A stretch of 64,000 nt of DNA, taken from the NCBI RefSeq assembly GCF_001431645.1, contig NZ_LLXU01000076.1:1-64000 (forward strand), in the 5' to 3' direction. The stretch comes from Stenotrophomonas panacihumi (GTDB lineage Bacteria > Pseudomonadota > Gammaproteobacteria > Xanthomonadales > Xanthomonadaceae). The position numbers and the translations under genes are program-made. Below, in pieces: positions 8,523-16,917 of the stretch; the stretch's first letter is position 1; every line of letters begins with the position of its first letter. Under the pieces are notes generated by a model. The model ran no database searches. It saw nothing but the letters and a program-made list of their open reading frames with translations, and was not told the DNA's origin.

Positions 8523-8918
8523 ATGCCCGAGCTGCAAGCCACGCTGCCGTACCTGGCCTACCTGGTGTCCGCGCTGGCGATGCTCGCCGGCTTCGTGGCG
8601 CTGTATACGCGCGTCACCCACTTCGACGAATGGCAGCTGATCCGCGAAGGCAATCTCGCCGCTGCGCTGTCGCTGGGCGGGGCGCTGCTCGGCTTCAGCT
8701 GCACGCTGGCCTTCAGCATCGCGCTGCACGCGAGCTGGCACCTGTTCATCGTGTGGTCGCTGGCGGCGATGGCCGTGCAGCTGCTCGTCTACCTCCTCAT
8801 GGCGCGCATGCTGCGCGGCATGAACGACGCGATCCATACCGGCAATACGGCGATGGGCGGCCTGATGGGCGCCACCTCGCTCGGCGTGGGCATCATCAAC
8901 GCCGCCTGCCTGACCTGA
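8523..8918 (+). CDS. DUF350 membrane protein (YjfL-like)
   Basis: The 131-residue protein has four membrane segments and the glycine-rich repeats typical of DUF350/YjfL (GNLAAALSLGGALLGF early, GNTAMGGLMGATSLGVGIINAA late). Its function is unknown; the family is repeatedly found beside SPFH, DUF4178 and spermidine-synthase-like genes, which is exactly the context here. It begins the plus-strand operon; the SPFH gene starts 38 bp after its stop. The ATG at 8523 is supported by the purine-rich site just upstream. Confidence 0.88.
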   Translation: MPELQATLPYLAYLVSALAMLAGFVALYTRVTHFDEWQLIREGNLAAALSLGGALLGFSCTLAFSIALHASWHLFIVWSLAAMAVQLLVYLLMARMLRGMNDAIHTGNTAMGGLMGATSLGVGIINAACLT

Positions 8919-8956
8919 TTCGACCCGCCACCCGCCTACCGGCAAGGAAACCGACC

Positions 8957-9970
8957 ATGGGCCTTGGTTCGTTCATTCGCAAGCAATTCGTCGACATCCT
9001 GCAGTGGGTGGAGGAGCGCGATGGCGTCCTCGCCTGGCGCTTCCCGATGCAGGACAAGGAAATCCAGTACGGCGGCAGCCTCACCGTGCGCGACTCGCAA
9101 GTGGCGATCTTCGTCAACGAGGGCCGCATCGCCGACGTGTTCGGCCCGGGCATGTACACGCTCAACACCCGCACGCTGCCGGTGCTGACGGCGCTGCAGC
9201 ACTGGGACAAGGGGTTCGAGTCGCCGTTCAAGTCCGACGTCATCTTCCTGTCCACCCGCCTGCAGCTGGGCCGCCGCTGGGGCACCGCGCAGCCGGTGAC
9301 CGTGCGCGACAGCGAGTTCGGCATGGTGCGCGTGCGCGCGCATGGCGTGTACAGCTACAAGATCGCCGACCCGGCGCTGTTCTACCGCGAGGTGGCCGGC
9401 ACGCGCGGCGAATACACCGTCGAGGACCTGGAGCAGCAGCTGCGCAACCTGGTGGTGGCCAACATGGCCGACGCGCTGGGCAATGGCGGCGTGCCGTTCA
9501 TCGACCTGGCGGCCAACCAGGGCGTGATGTCCGAGCGCATGCAGGCCAAGCTGGTGCCGGTGTTCGAACGCTACGGCGTGGCCCTGGAAAACTTTGCCGT
9601 GGAGAGCGTCTCGCTGCCGGAGGAACTGCAGAAGGCGCTCGATACCCGCATCGCGGTGGGCATGTCCGGCGACCTGGACAAGTTCACCCGCTACCAGGCG
9701 GCGACCTCCATTCCGCTGGCCGCGCAGAATGAAGGCGGCATCGCCGGCGTCGGCGCGGGCCTGGCGGCGGGTGCGGCGATCGCGCATTCGATGTCGCAGA
9801 GCCTGCTCACCCCGGCGAGCGCCCCGGCGCCCGCCGGCGCTGCGCCGCAGGCGGCCGCCGATCCGGTCGAGCGCCTGCAGCAGCTCAAGCGCATGCTGGA
9901 GCTGGAGCTGATCAGCGCGCAGGACTACGAATCCGCCAAGGCGGACATCCTGCGCAACCTCTCGCGCTGA
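8957..9970 (+). CDS. SPFH-domain protein with C-terminal SHOCT motif (YdjI-like)
   Basis: This 337-residue protein has an SPFH/band-7-like domain of the YdjI (virion core protein-like) subgroup. The N-terminus has the segments GVLAWRFPMQDKEIQYGG and LTVRDSQVAIFVNEG; a central helical region includes ENFAVESVSLPEELQ. A glycine/alanine- and proline-rich linker leads to a C-terminal SHOCT module (RLQQLKRMLELELISAQDYE and following residues). Such proteins are thought to form membrane-associated scaffolds. There is no membrane helix, so recruitment through the DUF350 partner is plausible. It lies 5 bp upstream of the DUF4178 gene, indicating co-translation. Confidence 0.85.
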   Translation: MGLGSFIRKQFVDILQWVEERDGVLAWRFPMQDKEIQYGGSLTVRDSQVAIFVNEGRIADVFGPGMYTLNTRTLPVLTALQHWDKGFESPFKSDVIFLSTRLQLGRRWGTAQPVTVRDSEFGMVRVRAHGVYSYKIADPALFYREVAGTRGEYTVEDLEQQLRNLVVANMADALGNGGVPFIDLAANQGVMSERMQAKLVPVFERYGVALENFAVESVSLPEELQKALDTRIAVGMSGDLDKFTRYQAATSIPLAAQNEGGIAGVGAGLAAGAAIAHSMSQSLLTPASAPAPAGAAPQAAADPVERLQQLKRMLELELISAQDYESAKADILRNLSR

Positions 9971-9975
9971 CCCCG

Positions 9976-11463
9976 ATGCAGCACTTCCTGTGCCCCCAGT
10001 GCGGGGCGGCGGTCGCCTCGCAGGCGCCGGGCGCGGTGATGGTGGTGTGCCCGGCGTGCCGCAGCACGCTCACCCGCGACGCGGAGACCGCGCGCCAGGT
10101 GGGCCGGCTGTCGGCGGTGGTCGATGACGGTTCGGCGGTGCGCATCGGCACGCGCGGCGCGTTGTCGGGCCATGGCTTCGAGGTGGTTGGCCGGCTGCGC
10201 CTGCAGTACGAGGAAGGCGGCTGGAACGAGTGGTACGTGCTGTTCGACGCAGGCGGTACCGGCTGGCTGTCCGACGCTTCCGGCCAGTACGCGCTGACCC
10301 GGCGCGGCGCCACCGAAAGTCCGTTGCCGTTGCCGGCCTACGACGAGCTGAAGGTCGGGCATCGGCTCAAGGTCGATGGCGTGCTCTATACGGTCGCGGA
10401 CGTGCGGCGCAGCCGCTGCGTGGGCGGCGAGGGCGAACTGCCCGAACACCCCGGCGACGGTTGGGACGTGGCCGCGGCCGACCTGCGCGGTGGCGTCCAT
10501 TTCGCCACGCTCGATTATTCGGACGGCGCGCCGGTGCTCTACGCCGGCGAGGCGGGCCAGCGGCTGACGCTGGACGAGCAGACGATGCGTTCGAGCGAGG
10601 AGATCCTCGCCGCCATCGGCCGCGTGCGCGGGCAGATCCTGTCGCTGGCGTGCCCCAACTGCGGCGCGCCGGTCAGCATCGTGGCGGCGATGGCCACGCA
10701 GGTGATCTGCAGCGCGTGCAGTTCGCGGCTGGACTGCAGCGGCGAGCAGGTCGAGGTCATCGAGGCGCACAAGCGCGCCGCGCGGTTCCGCGGCACGCTG
10801 CCGTTGGGGGCCAGCGGCAACCTGGCGGGCGGGAAATTCACCATCATCGGCGTGATGCGCTGCGAAGTGCCCGGGGACAGCAGCGAGCCGCCGTGGACCG
10901 AGTACCTCATGCTGGATGCCCGCAAGGGCTACCGCTGGCTGGTGGAAACGCAGACCGGCTGGCAACTGGTGACGGTATGCGACGAATGGCCGGTGTTCGA
11001 TGGCCGGGACGAGGATAGCTGTCGCCTCAATGGCGGCACCTGGAACCGGACGTACCACTACGGCGCGCAGGTGACGGAAGTGTTCGGCGCTTTCAACTGG
11101 CGCGTACGGCTGGGTGACCGCACCCGGGTGACCGACTTCGCGCATGGCCAGCAGGTGCTCTCGCGCGAGCAGGGCGGCAGCGAGATCACCTGGTCGCTGG
11201 CCAGCCCCATCGGGGCGTCGTCCGTGCACCAGGCGTTCGGCGTGCCCACGCCGAAGGAGCGCCTGCCCCCGGTCATGCGTGCCGATGGGCGTGACGAGGA
11301 GACCGAAAAGTTCGCGCAGGTGGGCACGTTCGCCAGCCTGGTGCTGATGATGCTGGCCGGCGAACTGAGCCTGCCGGCCCTGCTCACCGGGCTGGTGCTG
11401 GTGTGGTTGCCGCCGGCATTGACCTGGCTGGGCGTTTTCACCAACGGGGAAGCGTCGCGATGA
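9976..11463 (+). CDS. Double zinc-ribbon DUF4178 protein
   Basis: The 495-residue protein consists of two tandem units, each a zinc ribbon followed by a DUF4178-like beta domain. Ribbon 1 has cysteines at 6, 9, 25 and 28 (CPQCG, CPAC); ribbon 2 at 226, 229, 245 and 248 (CPNCG, CSAC). The beta domains share WxEWYVLFD and WTEYLMLDA motifs. Near the C-terminus are one or two hydrophobic segments (about 455-490), suggesting membrane anchoring. The function of DUF4178 is unknown. The gene lies between the SPFH gene and a tiny membrane protein whose start overlaps its stop (ATGA). Confidence 0.85.
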   Translation: MQHFLCPQCGAAVASQAPGAVMVVCPACRSTLTRDAETARQVGRLSAVVDDGSAVRIGTRGALSGHGFEVVGRLRLQYEEGGWNEWYVLFDAGGTGWLSDASGQYALTRRGATESPLPLPAYDELKVGHRLKVDGVLYTVADVRRSRCVGGEGELPEHPGDGWDVAAADLRGGVHFATLDYSDGAPVLYAGEAGQRLTLDEQTMRSSEEILAAIGRVRGQILSLACPNCGAPVSIVAAMATQVICSACSSRLDCSGEQVEVIEAHKRAARFRGTLPLGASGNLAGGKFTIIGVMRCEVPGDSSEPPWTEYLMLDARKGYRWLVETQTGWQLVTVCDEWPVFDGRDEDSCRLNGGTWNRTYHYGAQVTEVFGAFNWRVRLGDRTRVTDFAHGQQVLSREQGGSEITWSLASPIGASSVHQAFGVPTPKERLPPVMRADGRDEETEKFAQVGTFASLVLMMLAGELSLPALLTGLVLVWLPPALTWLGVFTNGEASR

Positions 11464-11597
11464 GCAGGGGTTGGTATCTGGTCTACGTGATCATCGTGGT
11501 GCTGGTGGTGCTGGTCGTGGGCCGCGAGGATGAGGAGGGCCGCAGCTGGGGCAGCGGCGGGCGCAGCGGCTGGAGCGCGGGGGCAAGCCACAAGTGA
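11460..11597 (+). CDS. Small single-pass membrane protein of the DUF4178 operon
   Basis: This 45-residue protein has one strongly hydrophobic helix (WYLVYVIIVVLVVLVVG), then an acidic patch and a Gly/Ser/Trp-rich tail. Its ATG overlaps the DUF4178 stop by 4 bp, which argues that it is a real coupled gene. No family is recognised; it may be a small subunit of the membrane complex encoded by this operon. It would easily be missed by length-filtered annotation. Confidence 0.7.
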   Translation: MSRGWYLVYVIIVVLVVLVVGREDEEGRSWGSGGRSGWSAGASHK

Positions 11598-11674
11598 GGC
11601 CGCATGCTGCGGCGCGCATTTACACCGCGCCCGGCGGGGCCGACGCTGGCCCCTCATCGCGGCGGGAGCGGGCC

Positions 11675-12115
11675 ATGAACGTACGGCGGGCCGGTGCGGG
11701 ACTGTTGATGGCGATGGGCATCGCCTCGGCGAGTGCGGACGAGGCCGGGGATGTGGCCGCGGTCCTGCGGGCCGAGAAGGACGTCTGCGCGGCCTATGAA
11801 CGCGGCGATGCCGACTGGCTCGCCACCCACCTCGATCCCACGTTCACCCTGACCGGTTCCACCGGCACGCTGACCACGCGCGAGCAGGAAGTGGCCGACC
11901 TGCGTGGCGGCACGCGCTACCAGGTGTTCCGCAATCGCGATTCGCGCGTGCGCCTGTACGGCGACGCGGCGGTGGTGACCGGCATCACCCATGTCGAAGG
12001 GCAGGCGCAGGGCCAACCCTATGCGCTGGATTTCCAGTTCACCGATACCTACGTGCGGCGACCGCAGGGCTGGGTGATCGTTGCCAGCCATGCCTCGCGC
12101 AAGCCCGCGCCATGA
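11675..12115 (+). CDS. Secreted SnoaL/DUF4440-like protein
   Basis: The 146-residue protein has a putative signal peptide (MNVRRAGAGLLMAMGIASASA) and a DUF4440/NTF2-like cone fold. Typical features are the VLRAEKDVCAAYERGDADW helix, a THLDPTFTLTGSTG strand, and a terminal FTDTYVRRPQGWVIVASHAS. Members range from enzymes to ligand-binding proteins, so no reaction can be assigned. The start is chosen at 11675 because a gggag site lies about 9 bp upstream and the signal peptide begins there. It lies 77 bp after the small membrane gene and may or may not share its transcript. Confidence 0.75.
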   Translation: MNVRRAGAGLLMAMGIASASADEAGDVAAVLRAEKDVCAAYERGDADWLATHLDPTFTLTGSTGTLTTREQEVADLRGGTRYQVFRNRDSRVRLYGDAAVVTGITHVEGQAQGQPYALDFQFTDTYVRRPQGWVIVASHASRKPAP

Positions 12116-12127
12116 GGCGCAAGGCGG

Positions 12128-13078
12128 CTACCTGACCCAGCGGCCGTCGCGCAGCGTGACCACGAAGCGCGCCCATTGCCGGAAAGCTTCTTCACCGCAG
12201 CGACCGGCCTGGCCGAGTCCCTCGCCGGCGACCACGCGGTAGTCCACCTCGCGTGCGCCGCTGCGCGCCACGATCTCGCGCACGCTCCATTCGCGGCCCA
12301 GCCGGCCGTTGCTGTAGCAGTGCCCGGGCGACAACACCTGGGGATGCACGGGGCTGCGCTCGGCATGCTGCTTGGCCAGCTCGAGCAGCTCGGTCAGGCT
12401 TTCCTCCGGGATATCCACGTAGGAGTTGAGCCCGGCCATCGCGGCGGAGAAATCCTCCTGCGTGAGCTCGAAATGGCGCTGCGCGGCCGGGACGTCTGCC
12501 GCGGCCTGGCGGCGACGATGCAGGTGCAGCGGATAGCGCCGCCAGGGGAACGGCGCGTTGAACACGATGGCGACCAGCAGGATCGCCGCCACGCTCACGC
12601 CGACCGGTTCGAGCAGGTAGTGATAGCCCAGCGCATGCAGGTCCTCGCTGCCGATGACCGCCGCCAGCGAGGTGGCGCCGCCCGGCGGGTGGATGCAGCG
12701 CAGGTAATGCATCGCGCCGACCGCCACGCCCACCGCCAGCGCGGGTGTCCACGCATGGCCGGGAAACAGCTTCTGGCAGCTGACGCCGATGGCCGCCGAG
12801 ATCAAATGCCCGCCCACCACCGCCCACGGCTGCGAGAGCGCGCCATGCGGCACCGCGAACAGCAGCACCGCCGAGGCGCCGAGCGACGCCAGCATGATCG
12901 CCCCGGCCGGGCCGGCGCCGGCCAGGCCCTGCGGGAACACCTGGTGGATGACCGCGTACACCGCCGCGATGCCGAGGAACGCGCCGATGCCGGATATCCA
13001 CTTCTCCGCATGCGTGGTGGTGTTGCGTTCGATGCCCAGCCAGTGACGGAGCGAAGAAGAGACGTCGGTGGCTTTCAT
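12128..13078 (-). CDS. HPP-family membrane protein with C-terminal soluble extension
   Basis: The 316-residue protein has an HPP domain of four to five membrane helices. The signature RCIHPPGGATSLAAVIG and a GASAVLLFAVPHG segment are present. HPP proteins are linked to nitrite or small-anion transport in some organisms, but the family is diverse. Unlike minimal HPP proteins, this one has about 130 soluble residues at the C-terminus (after residue 185) with no CBS signature that I recognise, including HFELTQEDFSAAMAGLNSYV. The ATG at 13078 (MKATDVSSS) is preferred over longer readings. It converges with the SnoaL-like gene and is divergent from GH115. Confidence 0.78.
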   Translation of the reverse strand: MKATDVSSSLRHWLGIERNTTTHAEKWISGIGAFLGIAAVYAVIHQVFPQGLAGAGPAGAIMLASLGASAVLLFAVPHGALSQPWAVVGGHLISAAIGVSCQKLFPGHAWTPALAVGVAVGAMHYLRCIHPPGGATSLAAVIGSEDLHALGYHYLLEPVGVSVAAILLVAIVFNAPFPWRRYPLHLHRRRQAAADVPAAQRHFELTQEDFSAAMAGLNSYVDIPEESLTELLELAKQHAERSPVHPQVLSPGHCYSNGRLGREWSVREIVARSGAREVDYRVVAGEGLGQAGRCGEEAFRQWARFVVTLRDGRWVR

Positions 13079-13164
13079 GGGCAGGGCGGGGATAGCGGGG
13101 CGCCAGTCTAGGGCAACGTTGCGCTGCGGCGTTACTCCCGCCGGCATGACCGCTAGCCTGCGGT

Positions 13165-13178
13165 TGATAGCGCTACCA
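13165..13178. promoter_or_regulatory. LacI-family operator in front of GH115
   Basis: TGATAGCGCTACCA is a near-palindrome with the TGNNAGCGCTNNCA pattern of LacI-family sites. The identical 14-mer occurs before the TonB receptor gene (22690-22703). It ends 11 bp before the GH115 start and touches the ribosome site, so a bound repressor would block expression. The xylan and glucuronate regulators of xanthomonads bind AGCGCT-centred sites; the actual regulator is not in this window. Confidence 0.75.
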
Positions 13179-13189
13179 GAGAGGATGGC

Positions 13190-15730
13190 ATGCACGCACG
13201 CTGGCTGGGGGTAGGGAGCTTGGTCTTTCTTTGCGGTGCGCTGGCAGGCGAGGCGCGTGCCTGTGCGACGCCGGTGTCGGTGTGCGACCACCCCGGAGCT
13301 GGCGCCTTTGCGCTGATCGAGGCGGGGCGGCCGGCGCCCGTCGTGGTCGAGCCACAGGCCGACCCGGCATTGCGGTACGCCGCCGACGATTTCGCCGCCG
13401 ACCTGCAACGCGTCAGTGGCCAGGCCGCCGAACGGCGCACGGCGCCGGGCACGGGCATGCCGGTGATCGCCGGCGTGCTGGGCCACAGCCACCTCATCGA
13501 TACGCTGGCCAGCCAGGGCAAGCTCGACGTGTCGGGGCTGGCCGGCACCTGGGAGGGTTACCGCCAGAGCGTCGTGGAGCGGCCGTTTCCCGGGGTGCCG
13601 CGTGCGCTCGTGGTGGTGGGCGCGGATCGCCGCGGCGCGGTCTACGGCCTGTACGACCTGTCGGCGAAGATCGGCGTCTCGCCCTGGTACTGGTTCGCCG
13701 ACGTCCCGGTCGCGCGGCGCCGCGCGGTGTATCTCACTGCCGGCACGCATGCCGACCAGCCGGAGGTGAAGTATCGCGGCTTCTTCATCAACGACGAGGC
13801 CCCCGCGCTCAGCAGTTGGGCCGGCAAGCACTTCGGCGGGCTCAATGCCGACATGTATGCGCGCGTCTTCGAGCTGCTGCTGCGCCTGAAGGGCAACACA
13901 CTGTGGCCGGCGATGTGGCCGCCACATGCCTTCCACGACGATGATCCGCGCAATACCGCGCTGGCCGACGCGCGCGGCGTGGTGATGGGCACTTCCCACC
14001 ATGAGCCGCTGATGCGCGCCCATGACGAGTGGCACCGCCACACCGGGGACGGCATCACCGGCGGCGCCTGGGACTACGCCCGCAATGGCAAGCACCTGCG
14101 CGCCTTCTGGCGGGGTGGCCTCGAACGGATGATGGCCAAGGGCGACGGACGCGGCTACGAGAGCCTGGTGACGGTGGGCATGCGCGGCGACGGCGACGAG
14201 GCGATGGCCGAGGGCACCGCGATACCACTGCTGCAGGGCATCGTGGCCGACCAGCGGCGCCTGATCGCCGAGGTCACCGGCCGGCCGGCGTCGGAGACGC
14301 CCCAGGTATGGGCGCTGTACAAGGAAGTGCAGGACTACTACGACCACGGCATGACCGTGCCGGACGACGTGACGTTGCTGTTCTCCGACGACAACTGGGG
14401 GCAGATCCGCCGCCTGCCTTCCGGCCACGAGGCGCGCGCCGGTGGGTTCGGCGTCTACTACCACTTCGACTATGTCGGCGCGCCGCGCAACTACAAGTGG
14501 ATCAATACGACCCAGGTCGAGAAGACGTGGCAGCAGATGGACCTGGCCTGGCAGCGCGGCGCGCGACAGCTGTGGATGGTCAACGTCGGGGACATCAAGC
14601 CGCTGGAATTCCCGCTGGACTTCTTCATGGCGCAGGCCTGGCGGCCGGCGGCGATGACGCCGCAGGCACTGGCCGGCTACCCGGAGGCATTCGCGCGGCA
14701 GTCATTCGGGCCGGCGCAGGCACGGGCCATCGGCGAACTGCTGACGCGCTACGCGCAGCTGGCCGCGCAGCGCAAGCCGGAGCTGCTCGACGCGGACACT
14801 TTTCCGCTCGGCAAGGCGGATGGCGAAGTGCTGGACGGCGGTGCGTTCGGTGCGCGCGTGGCCGACTGGGACGCGCTGATGGCCAGGATGCAGGCCGTAA
14901 GAGCGCAAGTGCCCGCGGCGCAGCAGTCCGCTTATTTCCAACTGGTGGAACATCCCATCTCGGCTTTCGCGAACCTGTATCACCTGTACTACGCGGTGGC
15001 GTGGAATCGCCGGCTGGCGGCGCGCGGCGATGCGCGGGCCAATGCCTTCGCCGATGAGGCCGAGGCGGCCTACGCGCGCGATGCCGCCCTGACCGCGCGC
15101 TATCACGCGCTGGAAGGCGGCAAGTGGGACGGCATGATGACGCAGCAGCACATTGGCTACACGAGCTGGCAGCAGCCGGACGTGCAGGCCATGCCACCGG
15201 TGCGTCACGTGGTAGGCGTGGCGACGGTGCCGCCGCGGTTTGGCGCGCCGGTGGTCGACGCGGGCGGCATCGAGGCGGTGCGCTACCAGCGTGCGGTCAA
15301 CCGCGCGGGATTGGCGTGGCAGGCGATCGCCCATCTGGGCGCTGGCGAAGGCGCGATGGTCGCCCTGCCGCAGGGACGGCCGCCGACCACGGTGGCGGAC
15401 GGCGTGCGGCTGGAATACGACATCGACCTGGACGCGGCCGGCGATCGCACGGCGATGCTGACGCTCTCGCCCACGCTGGATACCACGGGCGGGACGACGC
15501 TGCGCGTGGGCGTCTCTCTGGATGACGGACCGGTGCAGGTGCTCGCCGATACGCTGGTGCCGGCGCCGACGCAAACCACGACGGCGGCGCAGCGCGACTG
15601 GAACCGCGCGGTGATCGAGAACCGGCGCGTGCTGCGCGCGGTGTTTCCCGGCGTGGCGGCCGGGAAGCACGTGCTGAAGGTGTGGCGGCTGGATGACAAC
15701 GTCGTGCTGGAGCGCGTGGCGTTGCAGTGA
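13190..15730 (+). CDS. GH115 xylan alpha-1,2-glucuronidase
   Basis: The 846-residue exported protein is a glycoside hydrolase family 115 member, the family that removes (4-O-methyl)glucuronic acid from glucuronoxylan, including internal substitutions. A signal peptide ends near GEARA (residue 24). The N-terminal domain has the ALVVVGADRRGAVYGLYDLS pattern. The catalytic barrel includes KYRGFFINDEAPALSSW, LLRLKGNTLWPAMWPP and SDDNWGQIRRLP, and the C-terminal beta domains are as usual for the family. The length is typical. An AGAGAGGA site precedes the ATG and an AGCGCT operator overlaps this region. The released glucuronic acid would feed exuT and uxaC next door. Confidence 0.92.
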   Translation: MHARWLGVGSLVFLCGALAGEARACATPVSVCDHPGAGAFALIEAGRPAPVVVEPQADPALRYAADDFAADLQRVSGQAAERRTAPGTGMPVIAGVLGHSHLIDTLASQGKLDVSGLAGTWEGYRQSVVERPFPGVPRALVVVGADRRGAVYGLYDLSAKIGVSPWYWFADVPVARRRAVYLTAGTHADQPEVKYRGFFINDEAPALSSWAGKHFGGLNADMYARVFELLLRLKGNTLWPAMWPPHAFHDDDPRNTALADARGVVMGTSHHEPLMRAHDEWHRHTGDGITGGAWDYARNGKHLRAFWRGGLERMMAKGDGRGYESLVTVGMRGDGDEAMAEGTAIPLLQGIVADQRRLIAEVTGRPASETPQVWALYKEVQDYYDHGMTVPDDVTLLFSDDNWGQIRRLPSGHEARAGGFGVYYHFDYVGAPRNYKWINTTQVEKTWQQMDLAWQRGARQLWMVNVGDIKPLEFPLDFFMAQAWRPAAMTPQALAGYPEAFARQSFGPAQARAIGELLTRYAQLAAQRKPELLDADTFPLGKADGEVLDGGAFGARVADWDALMARMQAVRAQVPAAQQSAYFQLVEHPISAFANLYHLYYAVAWNRRLAARGDARANAFADEAEAAYARDAALTARYHALEGGKWDGMMTQQHIGYTSWQQPDVQAMPPVRHVVGVATVPPRFGAPVVDAGGIEAVRYQRAVNRAGLAWQAIAHLGAGEGAMVALPQGRPPTTVADGVRLEYDIDLDAAGDRTAMLTLSPTLDTTGGTTLRVGVSLDDGPVQVLADTLVPAPTQTTTAAQRDWNRAVIENRRVLRAVFPGVAAGKHVLKVWRLDDNVVLERVALQ

Positions 15731-15737
15731 GGCGGTG

Positions 15738-15757
15738 GCCACGCACCGGCGCGTGGC
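15738..15757. terminator. Hairpin between convergent GH115 and xyn10A
   Basis: GCCACGC and GCGTGGC form a 7-bp stem with a 6-base loop in the 35-bp gap between the stop codons of two convergent genes. There is no T-run on either side, so it would be a weak bidirectional terminator at best. Confidence 0.4.
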
Positions 15758-15765
15758 AGGCGCGG

Positions 15766-16917
15766 TCAGTTGTCCTTGGCGACGCCCAGCACTGCCTCGA
15801 AGGCCGGCTTGGGTCGGCGTTCGCGGTCGAACAGCAGCGGGTAGTTGTGGCGGCCGCGCACGGGGTAGTCGTTCTTCCAGGAGTCCCCGTCATGCGCGTT
15901 CCAGAAGGTGACGCGCGCGATGACGTCGCGCTTGCGCTGGAACAGCGCGAACAGGTCGGCATAGCGCTTGGCCAGGCGGGCCTGCATGTCGGCCGGCAGG
16001 CCGTCCGGCCACGGGTCGAGCTGGCGGCGCGCGGCCGGATCGGCGGGTAGTTCCAGGCGCTGGTCGGCCGGCATGCCGTCGGTGCGCGGCGGCTGCGGCA
16101 GCACGTCGATATCCAGTTCGGTGATCATCACCTTGACGCCGAGCGCGGCGAAGGTGTCGATGCTGGTTTCGATCTCGGCGATCGACGGACTCTCCAGCCC
16201 CCAGTGCCCCTGCATGCCCACGCCATCCACGCGCGCGCCGCTGGCTTGCAGCATCTTCACCAACCGCACGATGCCCGCGCGCTTGGCGGGCTTTTCGGTG
16301 TTGAAGTCGTTGTAGTACAGCTCGGTGCCGGGCGCGGCCTGCGCGGCGTAGCGGTAGGCCTCGCGCAGCAGGCGGTCGCCGTCGCCGACGTTCTTCAGCC
16401 ACGGGCTCTGGCGGTAGCTGCCGTCCTCGTCGATGACCTCGTTGGCGACATCCCACGCCTGCACGCGCCCGGCGAAATGCCCGGCCACGTGCTGGATGTG
16501 GTCGTGCAGCACGGCCAGCTGCGCCTCGGCGGAGTTCGGGCGGCCCTGCGCGTCGGTGAACATCCACGCCGGGGTCTGGATGTGCCACAGCAGGTTGTGG
16601 CCGACCAGGAACATGCCGTGCGCCTGGCCGAACGCGACGAAGGCATCGCCCTTGCTGAAATCGTAGGCGCCGGGGCGCGGATGCACGTTCTCCGGCTTGA
16701 GCTCGTTCTCGGCGGTGATGCTGTTGAACTGCTCGATCACCAACTGCTGCGAGCGCGCGTCGCGTCCGCTGACGATCGCATCGTTCACCGCCACGCCGAC
16801 GAGGAAATCGTCGCGGAAGGCCTCCTTCAGCGTGGTCGGCGGCGGCGCGGCGAAGGCGGGCAGGGCGGCCATGCCCACGGCGAGGGCCAGCAGGGTCGGG
16901 CGGAAACGCAGGGTCAT
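15766..16917 (-). CDS. xyn10A: GH10 endo-1,4-beta-xylanase, secreted
   Basis: The 383-residue protein has a signal peptide (MTLRFRPTLLALAVGMAALP, cut near AFA) and a single GH10 barrel. The substrate-binding motif ENELKPENVHP is present, with the acid/base E160 in WDVANEVID and the nucleophile E267 in ITELDID. It has the FWNAHDGDSW aromatic loop near the C-terminus. No carbohydrate-binding module is present. It cuts the xylan backbone to short oligosaccharides outside the cytoplasm. Its ATG overlaps the stop of the upstream GH2 gene by 4 bp, so it is the last gene of the exuT-uxaC-GH2-xyn10A operon. Confidence 0.95.
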   Translation of the reverse strand: MTLRFRPTLLALAVGMAALPAFAAPPPTTLKEAFRDDFLVGVAVNDAIVSGRDARSQQLVIEQFNSITAENELKPENVHPRPGAYDFSKGDAFVAFGQAHGMFLVGHNLLWHIQTPAWMFTDAQGRPNSAEAQLAVLHDHIQHVAGHFAGRVQAWDVANEVIDEDGSYRQSPWLKNVGDGDRLLREAYRYAAQAAPGTELYYNDFNTEKPAKRAGIVRLVKMLQASGARVDGVGMQGHWGLESPSIAEIETSIDTFAALGVKVMITELDIDVLPQPPRTDGMPADQRLELPADPAARRQLDPWPDGLPADMQARLAKRYADLFALFQRKRDVIARVTFWNAHDGDSWKNDYPVRGRHNYPLLFDRERRPKPAFEAVLGVAKDN

